This document shows, piece by piece, positions 1 through 6,198 of a stretch of DNA of 11,882 bases (the first letter of the stretch is position 1; every line of letters starts with the position of its first letter). The notes beneath the pieces are model-generated. The model ran no database searches and was not told where the DNA came from. It saw only the letters and a program-made list of their open reading frames with translations. The stretch lies in the NCBI GenBank assembly GCA_002378975.1, contig DFST01000093.1, positions 1-11,882 on the forward strand. Direction: 5' to 3'. This stretch comes from Chitinophagaceae bacterium UBA3430 (GTDB lineage: Bacteria > Bacteroidota > Bacteroidia > Chitinophagales > Chitinophagaceae). The position numbers and the translations under genes are program-made.

Positions 1-800
1 CCCTCATTGCGGAAGTTGCGGCTGAATTCATAGACCCAGTCGAATCCGCCTACGATGAGACGCTTCAGATACAGCTCATTGGCGATGCGCAGGTAGAGCG
101 GAATATCGAGGGCATTGTGGTGGGTGATGAACGGGCGGGCAGAGGCTCCTCCAGGAATGGATTGAAGTACGGGTGTATCTACTTCTAGCGCACCTTGTTC
201 ATTGAGGAATGTACGGATGGCATTGATCATTTTGGTCCGCTTGAGGAAGGTATCCTTTACGGTGGGGTTGATGATCAGGTCGGCGTAGCGTTGGCGGTAT
301 TTGAATTCGGGATCGGTGACGGCATCGAAGGTTTGTCCGTCTGCTTCTTTTACAATGGGCAGTGGACGGAGGGCTTTGCTAAGCAGGGTGAGTTCGCGAA
401 CATGTACCGAGGTTTCGCCCGTTTTGGTCGTGAAGACGTATCCTTTAATGCCGATGATGTCGCCGATGTCAGTGAGTTTTTTCCAGACGATGTCGTAGAG
501 GGTTTTGTCTTCACCGGGGCAGATGTCATCGCGTTTGATGTAAAGTTGAATGCGGCCTTCCGCATCTTGGATGACGGCGAAGTTGGCCTTGCCCATGTCA
601 CGGACGCTCATGATCCTTCCGGCCAGACAGACTTCTTGAAATTGTTCTTTGGTGGCTTCGGTGAAAGAATCTTTGATGGAAGTGGAGTAGGCATTCACCG
701 GAAACAGCGGGGCCGGGTAGGGCTCGATGCCCAGCATGATCAGTTCGGCGAGTTTCTCGCGGCGTAGTTGTTCTTGTTCGGATAACGTGTGTTGGCTCAT
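1..800 (-). CDS. lysS: Lysine--tRNA ligase, class II (3' part cut by window edge)
   Basis: Charges tRNA-Lys with lysine in the cytoplasm. The first 266 residues are visible, starting at the ATG at 800-798 (MSQHTLSEQEQ). In order: a charged N-terminal helix, an OB-fold anticodon-binding domain around residues 57-140 (VCLAGRIMSVRDMGKANFAV), the family signature YRQRYADLI near residue 168, then the start of the class II catalytic core with EVDTPVLQ, GGASARPFITHHNALD near 217-232, and motif 2 RNFRNE at the window edge. Motif 3 lies outside the window. About 500 residues are expected for the full protein. A TAnnTTTG-type box (TACCTTTG) ends 17 bases before the ATG, so the gene probably has its own promoter behind the terminator of the upstream barrel gene. 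The family assignment is certain. Confidence 0.97.
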   Translation of the reverse strand, partial: MSQHTLSEQEQLRREKLAELIMLGIEPYPAPLFPVNAYSTSIKDSFTEATKEQFQEVCLAGRIMSVRDMGKANFAVIQDAEGRIQLYIKRDDICPGEDKTLYDIVWKKLTDIGDIIGIKGYVFTTKTGETSVHVRELTLLSKALRPLPIVKEADGQTFDAVTDPEFKYRQRYADLIINPTVKDTFLKRTKMINAIRTFLNEQGALEVDTPVLQSIPGGASARPFITHHNALDIPLYLRIANELYLKRLIVGGFDWVYEFSRNFRNE

Positions 801-817
801 AGTATTTTTAGCAGTCG

Positions 818-825
818 CAAAGGTA
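818..825 (-). promoter_or_regulatory. Bacteroidota-type -7 box for lysS
   Basis: Reads TACCTTTG on the minus strand, a full match to the TAnnTTTG -7 consensus of Bacteroidota. It ends 17 bases before the lysS ATG. A TTTTG lies 16 bases further upstream, closer than the usual -33 spacing of about 19-21 bases, so the -33 element is uncertain. Confidence 0.5.
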
Positions 826-840
826 ATGGTCAGGTGGGTT

Positions 841-870
841 GCAAAAGAAAAGCCTCCCGAAGGAGGCTTT
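841..870 (-). terminator. Intrinsic terminator with UUCG tetraloop
   Basis: On the minus strand the RNA forms a perfect 9-bp stem, AAAGCCTCC paired with GGAGGCTTT (arms at 870-862 and 857-849). The loop is TTCG closed by C-G, the exceptionally stable C(UUCG)G tetraloop. TCTTTT follows. It lies 22 bases past the stop codon of the outer-membrane barrel gene and before lysS, as expected for a Rho-independent terminator of the barrel transcript. Confidence 0.9.
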
Positions 871-873
871 CGC

Positions 874-892
874 TTCGATCGGGTGGATCGAA
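874..892 (-). repeat. Inverted repeat next to the barrel gene stop codon
   Basis: TTCGATC and GATCGAA form perfect 7-base arms around a 5-base spacer (881-885). The repeat touches the TAA stop at 895-893. In the transcript it gives a first hairpin immediately before the UUCG terminator hairpin, so the 3' UTR is two tandem stems. A very similar repeat lies at 9234-9254. Confidence 0.6.
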
Positions 893-1561
893 TTATTTAT
901 TCTTGACGAGGTAGCTGAGTTGCAATCCCATCACGTGGTTGTTGATGTAGTCATCGCCAGTAGCCATTGGCTTCAGGTTGCGCAGACCGGCGCTGTAGTT
1001 GAAGGCCAAGCCCCATCCACATTTCATGCGATAGCCCATAATCATATTAACTCCATAATCGCCAAAGCGGAAATGAGAGTTGGCTTCATTGCCAATGTTT
1101 ACGTTGCTTTCAGAACGCAGCCAGTAGTCTGGTTTGGTCGGATCACGAACAATCGACTTGGTAACAAATGCAGAAGGCAAGTTGACACCACCGAAAGGAC
1201 CACCGCCGATGAAGAAGTTGTTTCCTTTGGGGCCATTCGTGTTGTAAACGAAATTGGCCTGCAGTTCTGCATAACGCAGTGCTGTCCAGTTGTCTACGTT
1301 GTTATTTTTCAGCTGCGTATTTCCTTTCTGAACATAGTTCAGGCTTGGCGCGAAGCTGATCGAAGTTTTCTTGATGGGGGCATTGAGGAACAAGCCGAAG
1401 CCATATCCGTTACGCTTATCGCCTCCTACTTTGTTTCCACCTACCTTACCGTACATATCGGAAGAGGTAATGCCGGCAGTAAATCCGACTTGAGTGGTTT
1501 GTGCATTCATGATCACGGGCAGGCTAAAAACTAGGGCTGCCAAAGCGAGCATTCTTTTCAT
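893..1561 (-). CDS. Outer-membrane beta-barrel protein (PorT-like / porin family)
   Basis: A 222-residue secreted protein. Residues 1-21 form a signal peptide (MKRMLALAALVFSLPVIMNA, likely cut near NAQ). The mature part has alternating polar and aromatic or hydrophobic stretches typical of transmembrane beta-strands: QVGFTAGI, GYGFGLFLNAP, SISFAPSLNYVQKG, AELQANFVYN, NFFIGGGPFGGVNL, DYGVNMIMGYRMKCG, LAFNYSAGLRNL. It ends VMGLQLSYLVKNK, where an outer-membrane barrel normally has its closing strand. Length and pattern fit the small 8-10-stranded barrels annotated as PorT or outer-membrane beta-barrel proteins in Bacteroidota. The specific role is unknown: structural, adhesion or small-molecule passage are all possible. 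The nearest promoter-like box is TATCTTAG at 1647-1640 on the minus strand (one mismatch to TAnnTTTG), giving a leader of roughly 80 bases. It ends in a strong terminator. Confidence 0.85.
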   Translation of the reverse strand: MKRMLALAALVFSLPVIMNAQTTQVGFTAGITSSDMYGKVGGNKVGGDKRNGYGFGLFLNAPIKKTSISFAPSLNYVQKGNTQLKNNNVDNWTALRYAELQANFVYNTNGPKGNNFFIGGGPFGGVNLPSAFVTKSIVRDPTKPDYWLRSESNVNIGNEANSHFRFGDYGVNMIMGYRMKCGWGLAFNYSAGLRNLKPMATGDDYINNHVMGLQLSYLVKNK

Positions 1562-1691
1562 AACAGTCTTTTTGGTTCACCTACTCGTAACGCTTTTCGG
1601 TTAGGGCGCCGTCCCATCCAAAACGGGTCGGAATTTGCGCTAAGATAAAGTTTTTACGGGTTTTTGAGCCCCGAAGCCCCTGATTTATTGA

Positions 1692-1729
1692 GGGTTGTGT
1701 GGTTCGGTGGGGGTTGGGGAGTGGGTCGG
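1692..1729 (+). other. G-rich tract, possible G-quadruplex
   Basis: The plus strand has G runs at 1692-1694 (3), 1709-1713 (5), 1716-1719 (4) and 1723-1725 (3), with extra GG pairs at 1701, 1706 and 1728. The last three runs have loops of only 2 and 3 bases; the first loop is 14 bases. This can form a three-tier quadruplex with one long loop, or a two-tier one with short loops. It sits in the 250-base spacer between the barrel gene and the divergent DUF4197 gene. Apart from this tract and the weak box at 1640-1647, I see nothing definite in the spacer. Confidence 0.4.
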
Positions 1730-1811
1730 TTGTGAAAGTTTCCATAACCCCATGAAAACCATGCAAGTATTTGATAATTAGCCAATAGATTGTGGTTCTA
1801 AATGATTTTTT

Positions 1812-2495
1812 ATGCGCCTTTTTCCTATTCTTCTTTTCGGGTTGCTATTGATTTCGGGCACCAGTTCTGCCCAATTGAACCTGGCCGGACTCTCCCAAGG
1901 GGATGCTTCCACGGGCATCAAAGAGGCACTGTCCAAAGGCCTGACCACGGCGGTTTTGAATTTGAACAAGAGCGATGGGTTCTTTAAGACTGCTTATAAG
2001 GTTCTGTTGCCCCCCGATGCGCAAAAGATCGAGACCACCTTGCGTAAGATCGGTATGGGTGCACAGGTAGATAACGCCATCTTGTCAATCAACCGAGGCG
2101 CGGAGAAAGCGGTCGGTTCGGCGGCCCCGATTTTTGGGAAGGCCATTCGCGAGATCACGCTTACCGATGCATTGGGACTGCTAAAAGGAGGAAACAACGC
2201 CATCACCCAATTCTTTCGAAACAAAACACAACAATCGTTGATCGAAGCGTTTACCCCCGCTGTTAAAAGCTCATTGGATAGTACATCGGCCACCAAATAC
2301 TATACCGACTTGGTGAATACATACAATAATTTGCCTACTACGATGAAGAAAGCAAACCCGGATCTTACCGCTTATGTAGTGGGCAAGTCGGTGGATGCAC
2401 TTTTTGATCAGATCTCAAAAGAAGAGGCCAACATTCGCTCTAATCCGGCTGCACGGGGAACAGACATGCTTAAGAAGGTGTTCGGCGGTAATTGA
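1812..2495 (+). CDS. DUF4197 domain-containing exported protein
   Basis: A 227-residue protein with a signal peptide at residues 1-20 (MRLFPILLFGLLLISGTSSA, cut before QLNL), so it is exported to the periplasm or beyond. The rest matches the DUF4197 family from memory. It has GIKEALSKGLTTAVLNLNKSDGFF near 35-58, LPPDAQKIETTLRKIGMG near 66-83, INRGAEKAVGSAAPIFGKAI near 93-112, ITLTDALGLLKGGNNAITQFF near 115-135, LTAYVVGKSVDALFDQI near 185-201, EEANIRSNPAARGTDMLKKVFG near 204-225. It is mainly alpha-helical and full length for the family. The function of DUF4197 proteins is not known to me. The gene stands alone on the plus strand. Its stop TGA is directly followed by the reverse-complement stop of the next gene. 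The start codon has an AT-rich upstream region and no Shine-Dalgarno, as is usual in this phylum. Confidence 0.9.
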   Translation: MRLFPILLFGLLLISGTSSAQLNLAGLSQGDASTGIKEALSKGLTTAVLNLNKSDGFFKTAYKVLLPPDAQKIETTLRKIGMGAQVDNAILSINRGAEKAVGSAAPIFGKAIREITLTDALGLLKGGNNAITQFFRNKTQQSLIEAFTPAVKSSLDSTSATKYYTDLVNTYNNLPTTMKKANPDLTAYVVGKSVDALFDQISKEEANIRSNPAARGTDMLKKVFGGN

Positions 2496-2498
2496 TCA
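2493..2498. other. Convergent stop codons abutting as TGATCA
   Basis: TGA at 2493-2495 ends the DUF4197 gene and TCA at 2496-2498 is the complement of the TGA that ends the flavin reductase gene. No base separates the genes, and the junction is a self-complementary hexamer. No intergenic terminator is possible, so each transcript must run antisense into the other gene. Confidence 0.95.
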
Positions 2499-3377
2499 GG
2501 CGCCGGCCAGCAATACTTGCCAGGCCTCATCAACTTTGTTTCCATCGAGCAGTCGGGCGGCATGTTGATGCAATTCCCGTTCCATTTCCTCGGGGTTAAT
2601 CGAATAGTATTGAATGATCTGTCGTACGTGTGCATCGTCGTAGGTCGGATCGATGTCCGGGATCGATGCCAGGTTGGCCAGTTGGGCCAATTGATTGCCC
2701 GTCAGAATCAAACTGTTTCGGATCGAGGCAGGCAACGCATCAAATCCCATACCCAATTTAATATTGGGCTTCTCCACTTCGAATAAGCTTTGTTCGTTTA
2801 CTTCTGTGTACCAATGTCCGCCTAGGCGGGCAACCGGCAATATTTTCCGTTGATCCGGTTTGCCGTTTTCATCCAACAGTTTTTCATCGATGTGGATACA
2901 AAGTACTTCGCAGATCACTAAGTTGCCGGCTCCTCCCTGATCGCCCAGGGGTTTGATCTCCACCACGCGGCATTCCAGCTTCACGGGAGCTTCTTTTACC
3001 ATAGGCGGACGAACGCGGGTGGCTTTTTCCTCGGTGAATCCGGCTTTGGTGAATTCATTCACGTCCGACGGAAACTCGCAACTGGCCAGCGATTGTTGTT
3101 GCACCATTTCGCGGGTAACCAGATGGATCACCACTTCCGGAACGGCTTGTACATTTTCGAGCGTATGCTTGATGGAATTGTCGCGCACCCGACGGGCCGG
3201 CGAGAAAATAACGATCGGAGGGTTCGAGGAGAATAAATTGAAAAAACTGAATGGGCTTAAGTTGACGTGTCCGTCTGCATCAATGGTGGATGCCAAGGCA
3301 ATTGGCCGGGGTGCAACCACATGTTGCAGCCAGTTTTGTTTTTCGGCGGGCGAAAGGGTGGCGAGATCCAGGATCAT
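2496..3377 (-). CDS. Flavin reductase family protein (FMN-binding split barrel)
   Basis: A 293-residue cytoplasmic protein of the flavoredoxin / DIM6-NTAB type, which binds FMN and is expected to reduce flavin with NAD(P)H or serve a partner oxygenase. Visible family motifs are VAPRPIALASTID (21-33), VNLSPFSFFNLFSSNPPIVI (38-57), DNSIKHTLEN (66-75), LVICEVLCIHIDE (153-165) and LPVARLGGHWY (180-190). Residues 1-200 cover the flavin-binding split barrel. Residues from about 205 to 293 form an extra, probably helical tail (IRNSLILTGNQLAQLANL, YYSINPEEMERELHQHAARL) beyond the usual domain of about 200 residues. The ATG overlaps the stop codon of the upstream fumarylacetoacetate hydrolase gene as ATGA, which points to translational coupling and a shared role. 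The real substrate or partner is not shown by the sequence. Confidence 0.9.
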   Translation of the reverse strand: MILDLATLSPAEKQNWLQHVVAPRPIALASTIDADGHVNLSPFSFFNLFSSNPPIVIFSPARRVRDNSIKHTLENVQAVPEVVIHLVTREMVQQQSLASCEFPSDVNEFTKAGFTEEKATRVRPPMVKEAPVKLECRVVEIKPLGDQGGAGNLVICEVLCIHIDEKLLDENGKPDQRKILPVARLGGHWYTEVNEQSLFEVEKPNIKLGMGFDALPASIRNSLILTGNQLAQLANLASIPDIDPTYDDAHVRQIIQYYSINPEEMERELHQHAARLLDGNKVDEAWQVLLAGA

Positions 3378-4390
3378 GCCGTTCCGTTTTTCTTACGTTT
3401 CAAAATACTCCAATCGGTTTCTTCCGCGATCACGGTATTGTGCAGTCGACCCAATTGTCCGATTTCCATTTCCACTACATCATTGGGCTGGATCCATTGT
3501 TCTATATAATTCGGGTCGTTGAGTTTCCCGGTACCATTGAGTTCCAAAAAACAGCCTGTTCCCACGGTGCCGCTGCCGATCACATCCCCGGGGTATAGAT
3601 CCACTCCGTAGGAGGCGCGTTCGATGATCTCAGCAAAGGTCCAATCCATATCGCCCAGATTTCCTTCGCTCACTTGCTTTCCGTTCACCCAGCATTTCAT
3701 GGGCAGGTTCCAGGATTTTCCGATGTGTCCTTCTTTGGCGGGGATCTCGAAATTCTCCAATTCGTCGAGGGTCACGAGCCAGGGTCCCAAGGTGGTGCTG
3801 AAGTCTTTTCCTTTGGCGGGACCCAGATTTAATAGCATCTCTTCCATTTGCAATCGACGGGCGCTCCAGTCGTTCATGATCATGAGTCCGCCGATATAGC
3901 TATCGGCCTCTTCGGCCCGGATGTTGCGGCCATGCTGAGCAATGACGATGGCGGCTTCCAGTTCAAAGTCCAGCTTTTCGAAATGATCGGGCATGCAGGT
4001 GATGAGTCCGGGACCGGTGATGCTGTGATGGTTCGTAAAATAGAAGATCGGGTATTGATCGAATTCGGGGATCATGTCGACTTTCCGGTTGCGCCGGGCG
4101 GCCGCCACGTGCTGGCGAAAGGCATACCCATCGCGGCAGCTGGAGGGAAAGGGGACGGGGGCCAGCAGGTCAACCGATTCCAGCTGTTTTCCGGATCCGG
4201 TGAGCCGATTTCCCTCCCGGATGGAGCGCTCGGCAGCCTGAGCAATGGGCAGGTAATCGTCCCAGTAGTTCAGGAACAGGTTCATGCTGTTGGGTAATTC
4301 CGGGTGGAGTTGGTCCATGGCATAGACCTGTCCCTCGATCAGGGCCCCCAGTTGTTCATGCTCCTCGTTGCGGTAGGTGATCAGTTTCAT
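3374..4390 (-). CDS. Fumarylacetoacetate hydrolase family protein
   Basis: A 338-residue cytoplasmic enzyme expected to cleave a C-C bond in a beta-diketo acid; fumarylacetoacetate to fumarate plus acetoacetate is the last step of tyrosine breakdown. Residues 1-80 form the small N-terminal domain and the rest the FAH catalytic fold. By comparison with the mouse enzyme from memory, active-site features are kept: D87-x-Y89 and H94 (DGYAFRQH, metal ligand and catalytic His), E143 and E145 (FELE), D174 (MNDWSARR), K195 (KGKDF) and the SGT loop at 273-275 (GSGTVGTGC). This favours true fumarylacetoacetase-like chemistry, though acylpyruvate-type substrates cannot be excluded. The stop overlaps the flavin reductase start by 4 bases. 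A TACCTTTA box lies 9 bases before the ATG. Other tyrosine catabolic genes (homogentisate dioxygenase, HPPD) are not in the window. Confidence 0.93.
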   Translation of the reverse strand: MKLITYRNEEHEQLGALIEGQVYAMDQLHPELPNSMNLFLNYWDDYLPIAQAAERSIREGNRLTGSGKQLESVDLLAPVPFPSSCRDGYAFRQHVAAARRNRKVDMIPEFDQYPIFYFTNHHSITGPGLITCMPDHFEKLDFELEAAIVIAQHGRNIRAEEADSYIGGLMIMNDWSARRLQMEEMLLNLGPAKGKDFSTTLGPWLVTLDELENFEIPAKEGHIGKSWNLPMKCWVNGKQVSEGNLGDMDWTFAEIIERASYGVDLYPGDVIGSGTVGTGCFLELNGTGKLNDPNYIEQWIQPNDVVEMEIGQLGRLHNTVIAEETDWSILKRKKNGTA

Positions 4391-4399
4391 ATTCGACGT

Positions 4400-4407
4400 T
4401 AAAGGTA
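4400..4407 (-). promoter_or_regulatory. -7 box for the FAH / flavin reductase pair
   Basis: TACCTTTA on the minus strand, one mismatch to TAnnTTTG, ending 9 bases before the FAH start codon. The preceding bases (GGT) give GGTTACCTTTA, sharing TTACCTTT with the boxes before lysS and the alpha/beta hydrolase gene. The leader would be only a few bases long. Confidence 0.45.
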
Positions 4408-4451
4408 ACCGGAATCAGAACCGATAGCCTGCGCAAAAATCGTCTTTTTGA

Positions 4452-4459
4452 TATCTTCG
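4452..4459 (+). promoter_or_regulatory. -7 box for the fatty acid hydroxylase gene
   Basis: TATCTTCG matches the Bacteroidota/Flavobacteria variant TAnnTTYG. Only CACC separates it from the ATG at 4464, so transcription would start at or within a few bases of the start codon. No convincing -33 TTG is seen at the normal spacing. Confidence 0.45.
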
Positions 4460-4463
4460 CACC

Positions 4464-5129
4464 ATGCAATTCGAAAAAATCCACAATAAAGGGCAGGCGC
4501 GTTTATTTCAGAATGATTTTCTAGAAATGCTGACCAAAACGCATCCGCTGGTCATTTGGGGCATGTACATCCCCATCATGGTTTATATGCTTTATCTGGC
4601 CGGAGCGGATTATGGCTATTCCAATGGTCGCATCGTCGCTACCTTCTTTGGCGGCATGTTATTCTGGAGTTTTTTTGAATACATCGCACACCGATTCTTG
4701 TTTCATTGGGTTCCTCAAACACCGCGGGCCACCAAGTTTGTTTACACCTTGCATGGCAATCACCATCACTATCCGCGTGATCGGCAGCGTTTGTTCATGC
4801 CACCACTACCCAGTCTGCTCATTTCCACGACCCTGTTTTTTTTGATGTATTGGCCACTGGGTAATCAGGTGTTCATGTTCTTTCCCGGTTTTATTTTGGG
4901 CTATTTGATGTACGGCACAATGCATTATGCGATCCATGCTTGGAACCCGCCGTTCAAATGGATGAAGCCGCTTTGGCGCAACCATCATCTGCATCATTAC
5001 AAGAATGAGCACAATGGATTTGGGGTGAGCTCTACGTTGTGGGATCTGGTTTTCGGCACCATGTTCGATCTCAAGGAGAAAGAGGATCCGAACAAGGCGA
5101 AGGAGCTAATGTTTGAGAAGAAGTCTTGA
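4464..5129 (+). CDS. Fatty acid hydroxylase / sterol desaturase family membrane protein
   Basis: A 221-residue integral membrane di-iron oxygenase. Hydrophobic segments lie near residues 28-46, 57-73, 115-130 and 135-150. The histidine clusters that bind the two irons are complete: H76 and H81 (EYIAHRFLFH), H97 with H100-H102 (HGNHHHYP), H154 and H158 (HYAIH), H174-H175 with H177-H178 (NHHLHHY), and H183. The arrangement EY-x-x-H-R-x-x-x-H followed by HGNHHHYPRD resembles fatty acid 2-hydroxylases of the Scs7/FA2H type more than plant carotenoid or sterol enzymes. A likely substrate is therefore an acyl chain of membrane lipids, such as the sphingolipids or ornithine lipids of Bacteroidota; this substrate is inferred. 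There is no cytochrome b5 domain. The gene is divergent from the FAH pair across 73 bases, and its stop TGA abuts that of the next minus-strand gene. Confidence 0.9.
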   Translation: MQFEKIHNKGQARLFQNDFLEMLTKTHPLVIWGMYIPIMVYMLYLAGADYGYSNGRIVATFFGGMLFWSFFEYIAHRFLFHWVPQTPRATKFVYTLHGNHHHYPRDRQRLFMPPLPSLLISTTLFFLMYWPLGNQVFMFFPGFILGYLMYGTMHYAIHAWNPPFKWMKPLWRNHHLHHYKNEHNGFGVSSTLWDLVFGTMFDLKEKEDPNKAKELMFEKKS

Positions 5130-5132
5130 TCA
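5127..5132. other. Second convergent junction abutting as TGATCA
   Basis: TGA at 5127-5129 ends the fatty acid hydroxylase gene and TCA at 5130-5132 is the complement of the stop of the small unknown gene. The arrangement is identical to 2493-2498, again with zero spacing and no terminator. Confidence 0.95.
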
Positions 5133-5453
5133 CCAGCGTTCTTCCGTATCGTTTTCGGTGTTTTGCCGGCCGTAATCTTCTTTTGTCTTTTGTCGCTGTG
5201 CAGCTCGTTCGAGCATGAGCGCTGCAATGAGCTCCGCCGCATCTTGGTCGGGGTTCTCTTGCAGCAGTCCACGCAGCTTCCCTTCCGGCACATCCATTCG
5301 GTACAGGATCGAAACGAGTTTATGGAAATCATTTTCCAGTAGGTATCGGATCTCATCAATCAGACGGATCTTCCAATTCAATTCGGGTAGATCGAAGCCT
5401 ACTGTTTTTTGGATTTGCTCGCGGATCGGATCTTGCATATTAGAATTTTTCAT
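5130..5453 (-). CDS. Small conserved-looking protein of unknown function
   Basis: A 107-residue soluble protein that I cannot assign to a named family. It is strongly charged and predicted helical: IREQIQKTVG, LNWKIRLIDEIRYLLENDF (26-44), HKLVSILYRMDVPEGKLRGL (44-63), ENPDQDAAELIAALMLERAA (66-85), then a polar, probably disordered tail (QRQKTKEDYGRQNTENDTEE). No signal peptide or membrane segment is present. Two starts are possible: the ATG at 5453 overlaps the TIGR02757 gene by 14 bases, while the ATG at 5438 begins one base after that gene's TAA (TAATATG) and gives 102 residues. GGGGGTGA directly before the first ATG may favour it. Either way it is coupled to the TIGR02757 gene. The coding strand and clean helical pattern support a real gene. 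Confidence 0.75.
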   Translation of the reverse strand: MKNSNMQDPIREQIQKTVGFDLPELNWKIRLIDEIRYLLENDFHKLVSILYRMDVPEGKLRGLLQENPDQDAAELIAALMLERAAQRQKTKEDYGRQNTENDTEERW

Positions 5454-6198
5454 TCACCCCCAAGCTGAATAAAGCGAAATCATATTTGACCGGGTCTTTC
5501 CGATCGAAAGAACGAAGTGCCTCCGTCAGTTCGATCGCCGTGCCCCAATCGGTTTGTTTTCGCTCGATCAATCCCAATTTACGAGCAACTCTCGACACGT
5601 GTACGTCTACCGGGCAGATCAGCTCGGATGGCTTGATGGTTTTCCAGATCCCAAAGTCGACTCCCATCTTGTCCCTACGCACCATCCACCGCAAAAACAT
5701 GTTCAGTCGTTTGCAGGTGGAGCCGCGCAGTGGACTGGCTACGTGTTTGCGCGTACGTTCGGGTGCATCTGGAAGTGAGAAGAAATAATCGTGAAAAGCG
5801 ATCAGTCGGGATTCCATATTGGATGCGTCCAGGTCGAAGGCCGATTCCAATGAGCTATGCGTTCGATAATGATGACGCAAGAAATGGATGAAGTAAAGCA
5901 GGTCAGTGGATTGAAAAGTTCGGTGTTTGAAAGCCAGGAATTTTTTCAGGTTCTTTTCCCGGTGTTGGGTGATGAATTGATGGGGTGCCTGATCCATCAA
6001 TTGTAATAGTTCACTCGATTTATTCAGAATGGTGGTCCGGTTGCCCCAAGCAAAGATGGCCGCGAAGAAACCGGCGATCTCGATGTCGGCCTGTTGGGTA
6101 AATCGATGCGGAATGGCGATTGGGTCGTTCGGAATGAAATCCGCTCGGTTGTATTGCCGGACTTTTTGATCCAGCAATGCCTGAACGTGTTCTTGCAT
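5440..6198 (-). CDS. TIGR02757 family protein (HhH-GPD-like fold)
   Basis: A 252-residue protein recognised as the TIGR02757/DUF2400 family, common in Bacteroidota. Motifs are NDPIAIPHRF (24-33), DIEIAGFFAAIFAWGNR (38-54), SPLRGSTCKRLNMFLRWMVR (155-174), ICPVDVHVSRVARKLGL (194-210) and the C-terminal DRKDPVKYDFALFSLGV (232-248). The segment PVDVHVSRV resembles the VDTHVxRV helix of Nth/MutY-type DNA glycosylases, where the Asp is catalytic. The context suggests an HhH-GPD-related domain like archaeal AGOG, with D198 and a Lys or Arg near 163-175 as candidates. DNA repair activity is therefore plausible but inferred. Its ATG overlaps the upstream stop by one base (TAATG), and the small unknown gene starts inside or just after its 3' end. 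Confidence 0.88.
   Translation of the reverse strand: MQEHVQALLDQKVRQYNRADFIPNDPIAIPHRFTQQADIEIAGFFAAIFAWGNRTTILNKSSELLQLMDQAPHQFITQHREKNLKKFLAFKHRTFQSTDLLYFIHFLRHHYRTHSSLESAFDLDASNMESRLIAFHDYFFSLPDAPERTRKHVASPLRGSTCKRLNMFLRWMVRRDKMGVDFGIWKTIKPSELICPVDVHVSRVARKLGLIERKQTDWGTAIELTEALRSFDRKDPVKYDFALFSLGVNEKF

Noticed and set aside
195..767. Plus-strand open frame of 190 codons opposite lysS
   Set aside because: The minus strand encodes clear lysyl-tRNA synthetase motifs throughout; the plus frame has no recognisable features.
839..1534. Long plus-strand open frame (231 codons) opposite the barrel gene
   Set aside because: It begins inside the terminator hairpin and has no domain or signal. The minus-strand frame has a signal peptide and barrel strands, so this is an antisense shadow.
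1668..1681. Short direct repeat AGCCCC-GA-AGCCCC in the divergent spacer
   Set aside because: Two six-base copies side by side are too short to distinguish from chance, and no further copies or protein-site pattern are seen.
1581..1766. 61-codon minus-strand open frame in the spacer before the barrel gene
   Set aside because: Low-complexity composition, no domain, and it covers the G-rich tract and probable promoter. A leader peptide cannot be excluded but nothing supports it.
5501..5537. CGATCGAA and TTCGATCG pair 21 bases apart inside the TIGR02757 gene
   Set aside because: It falls in conserved coding sequence with a long spacer, so it is probably chance in GATC-rich DNA rather than another copy of the gene-end repeat.
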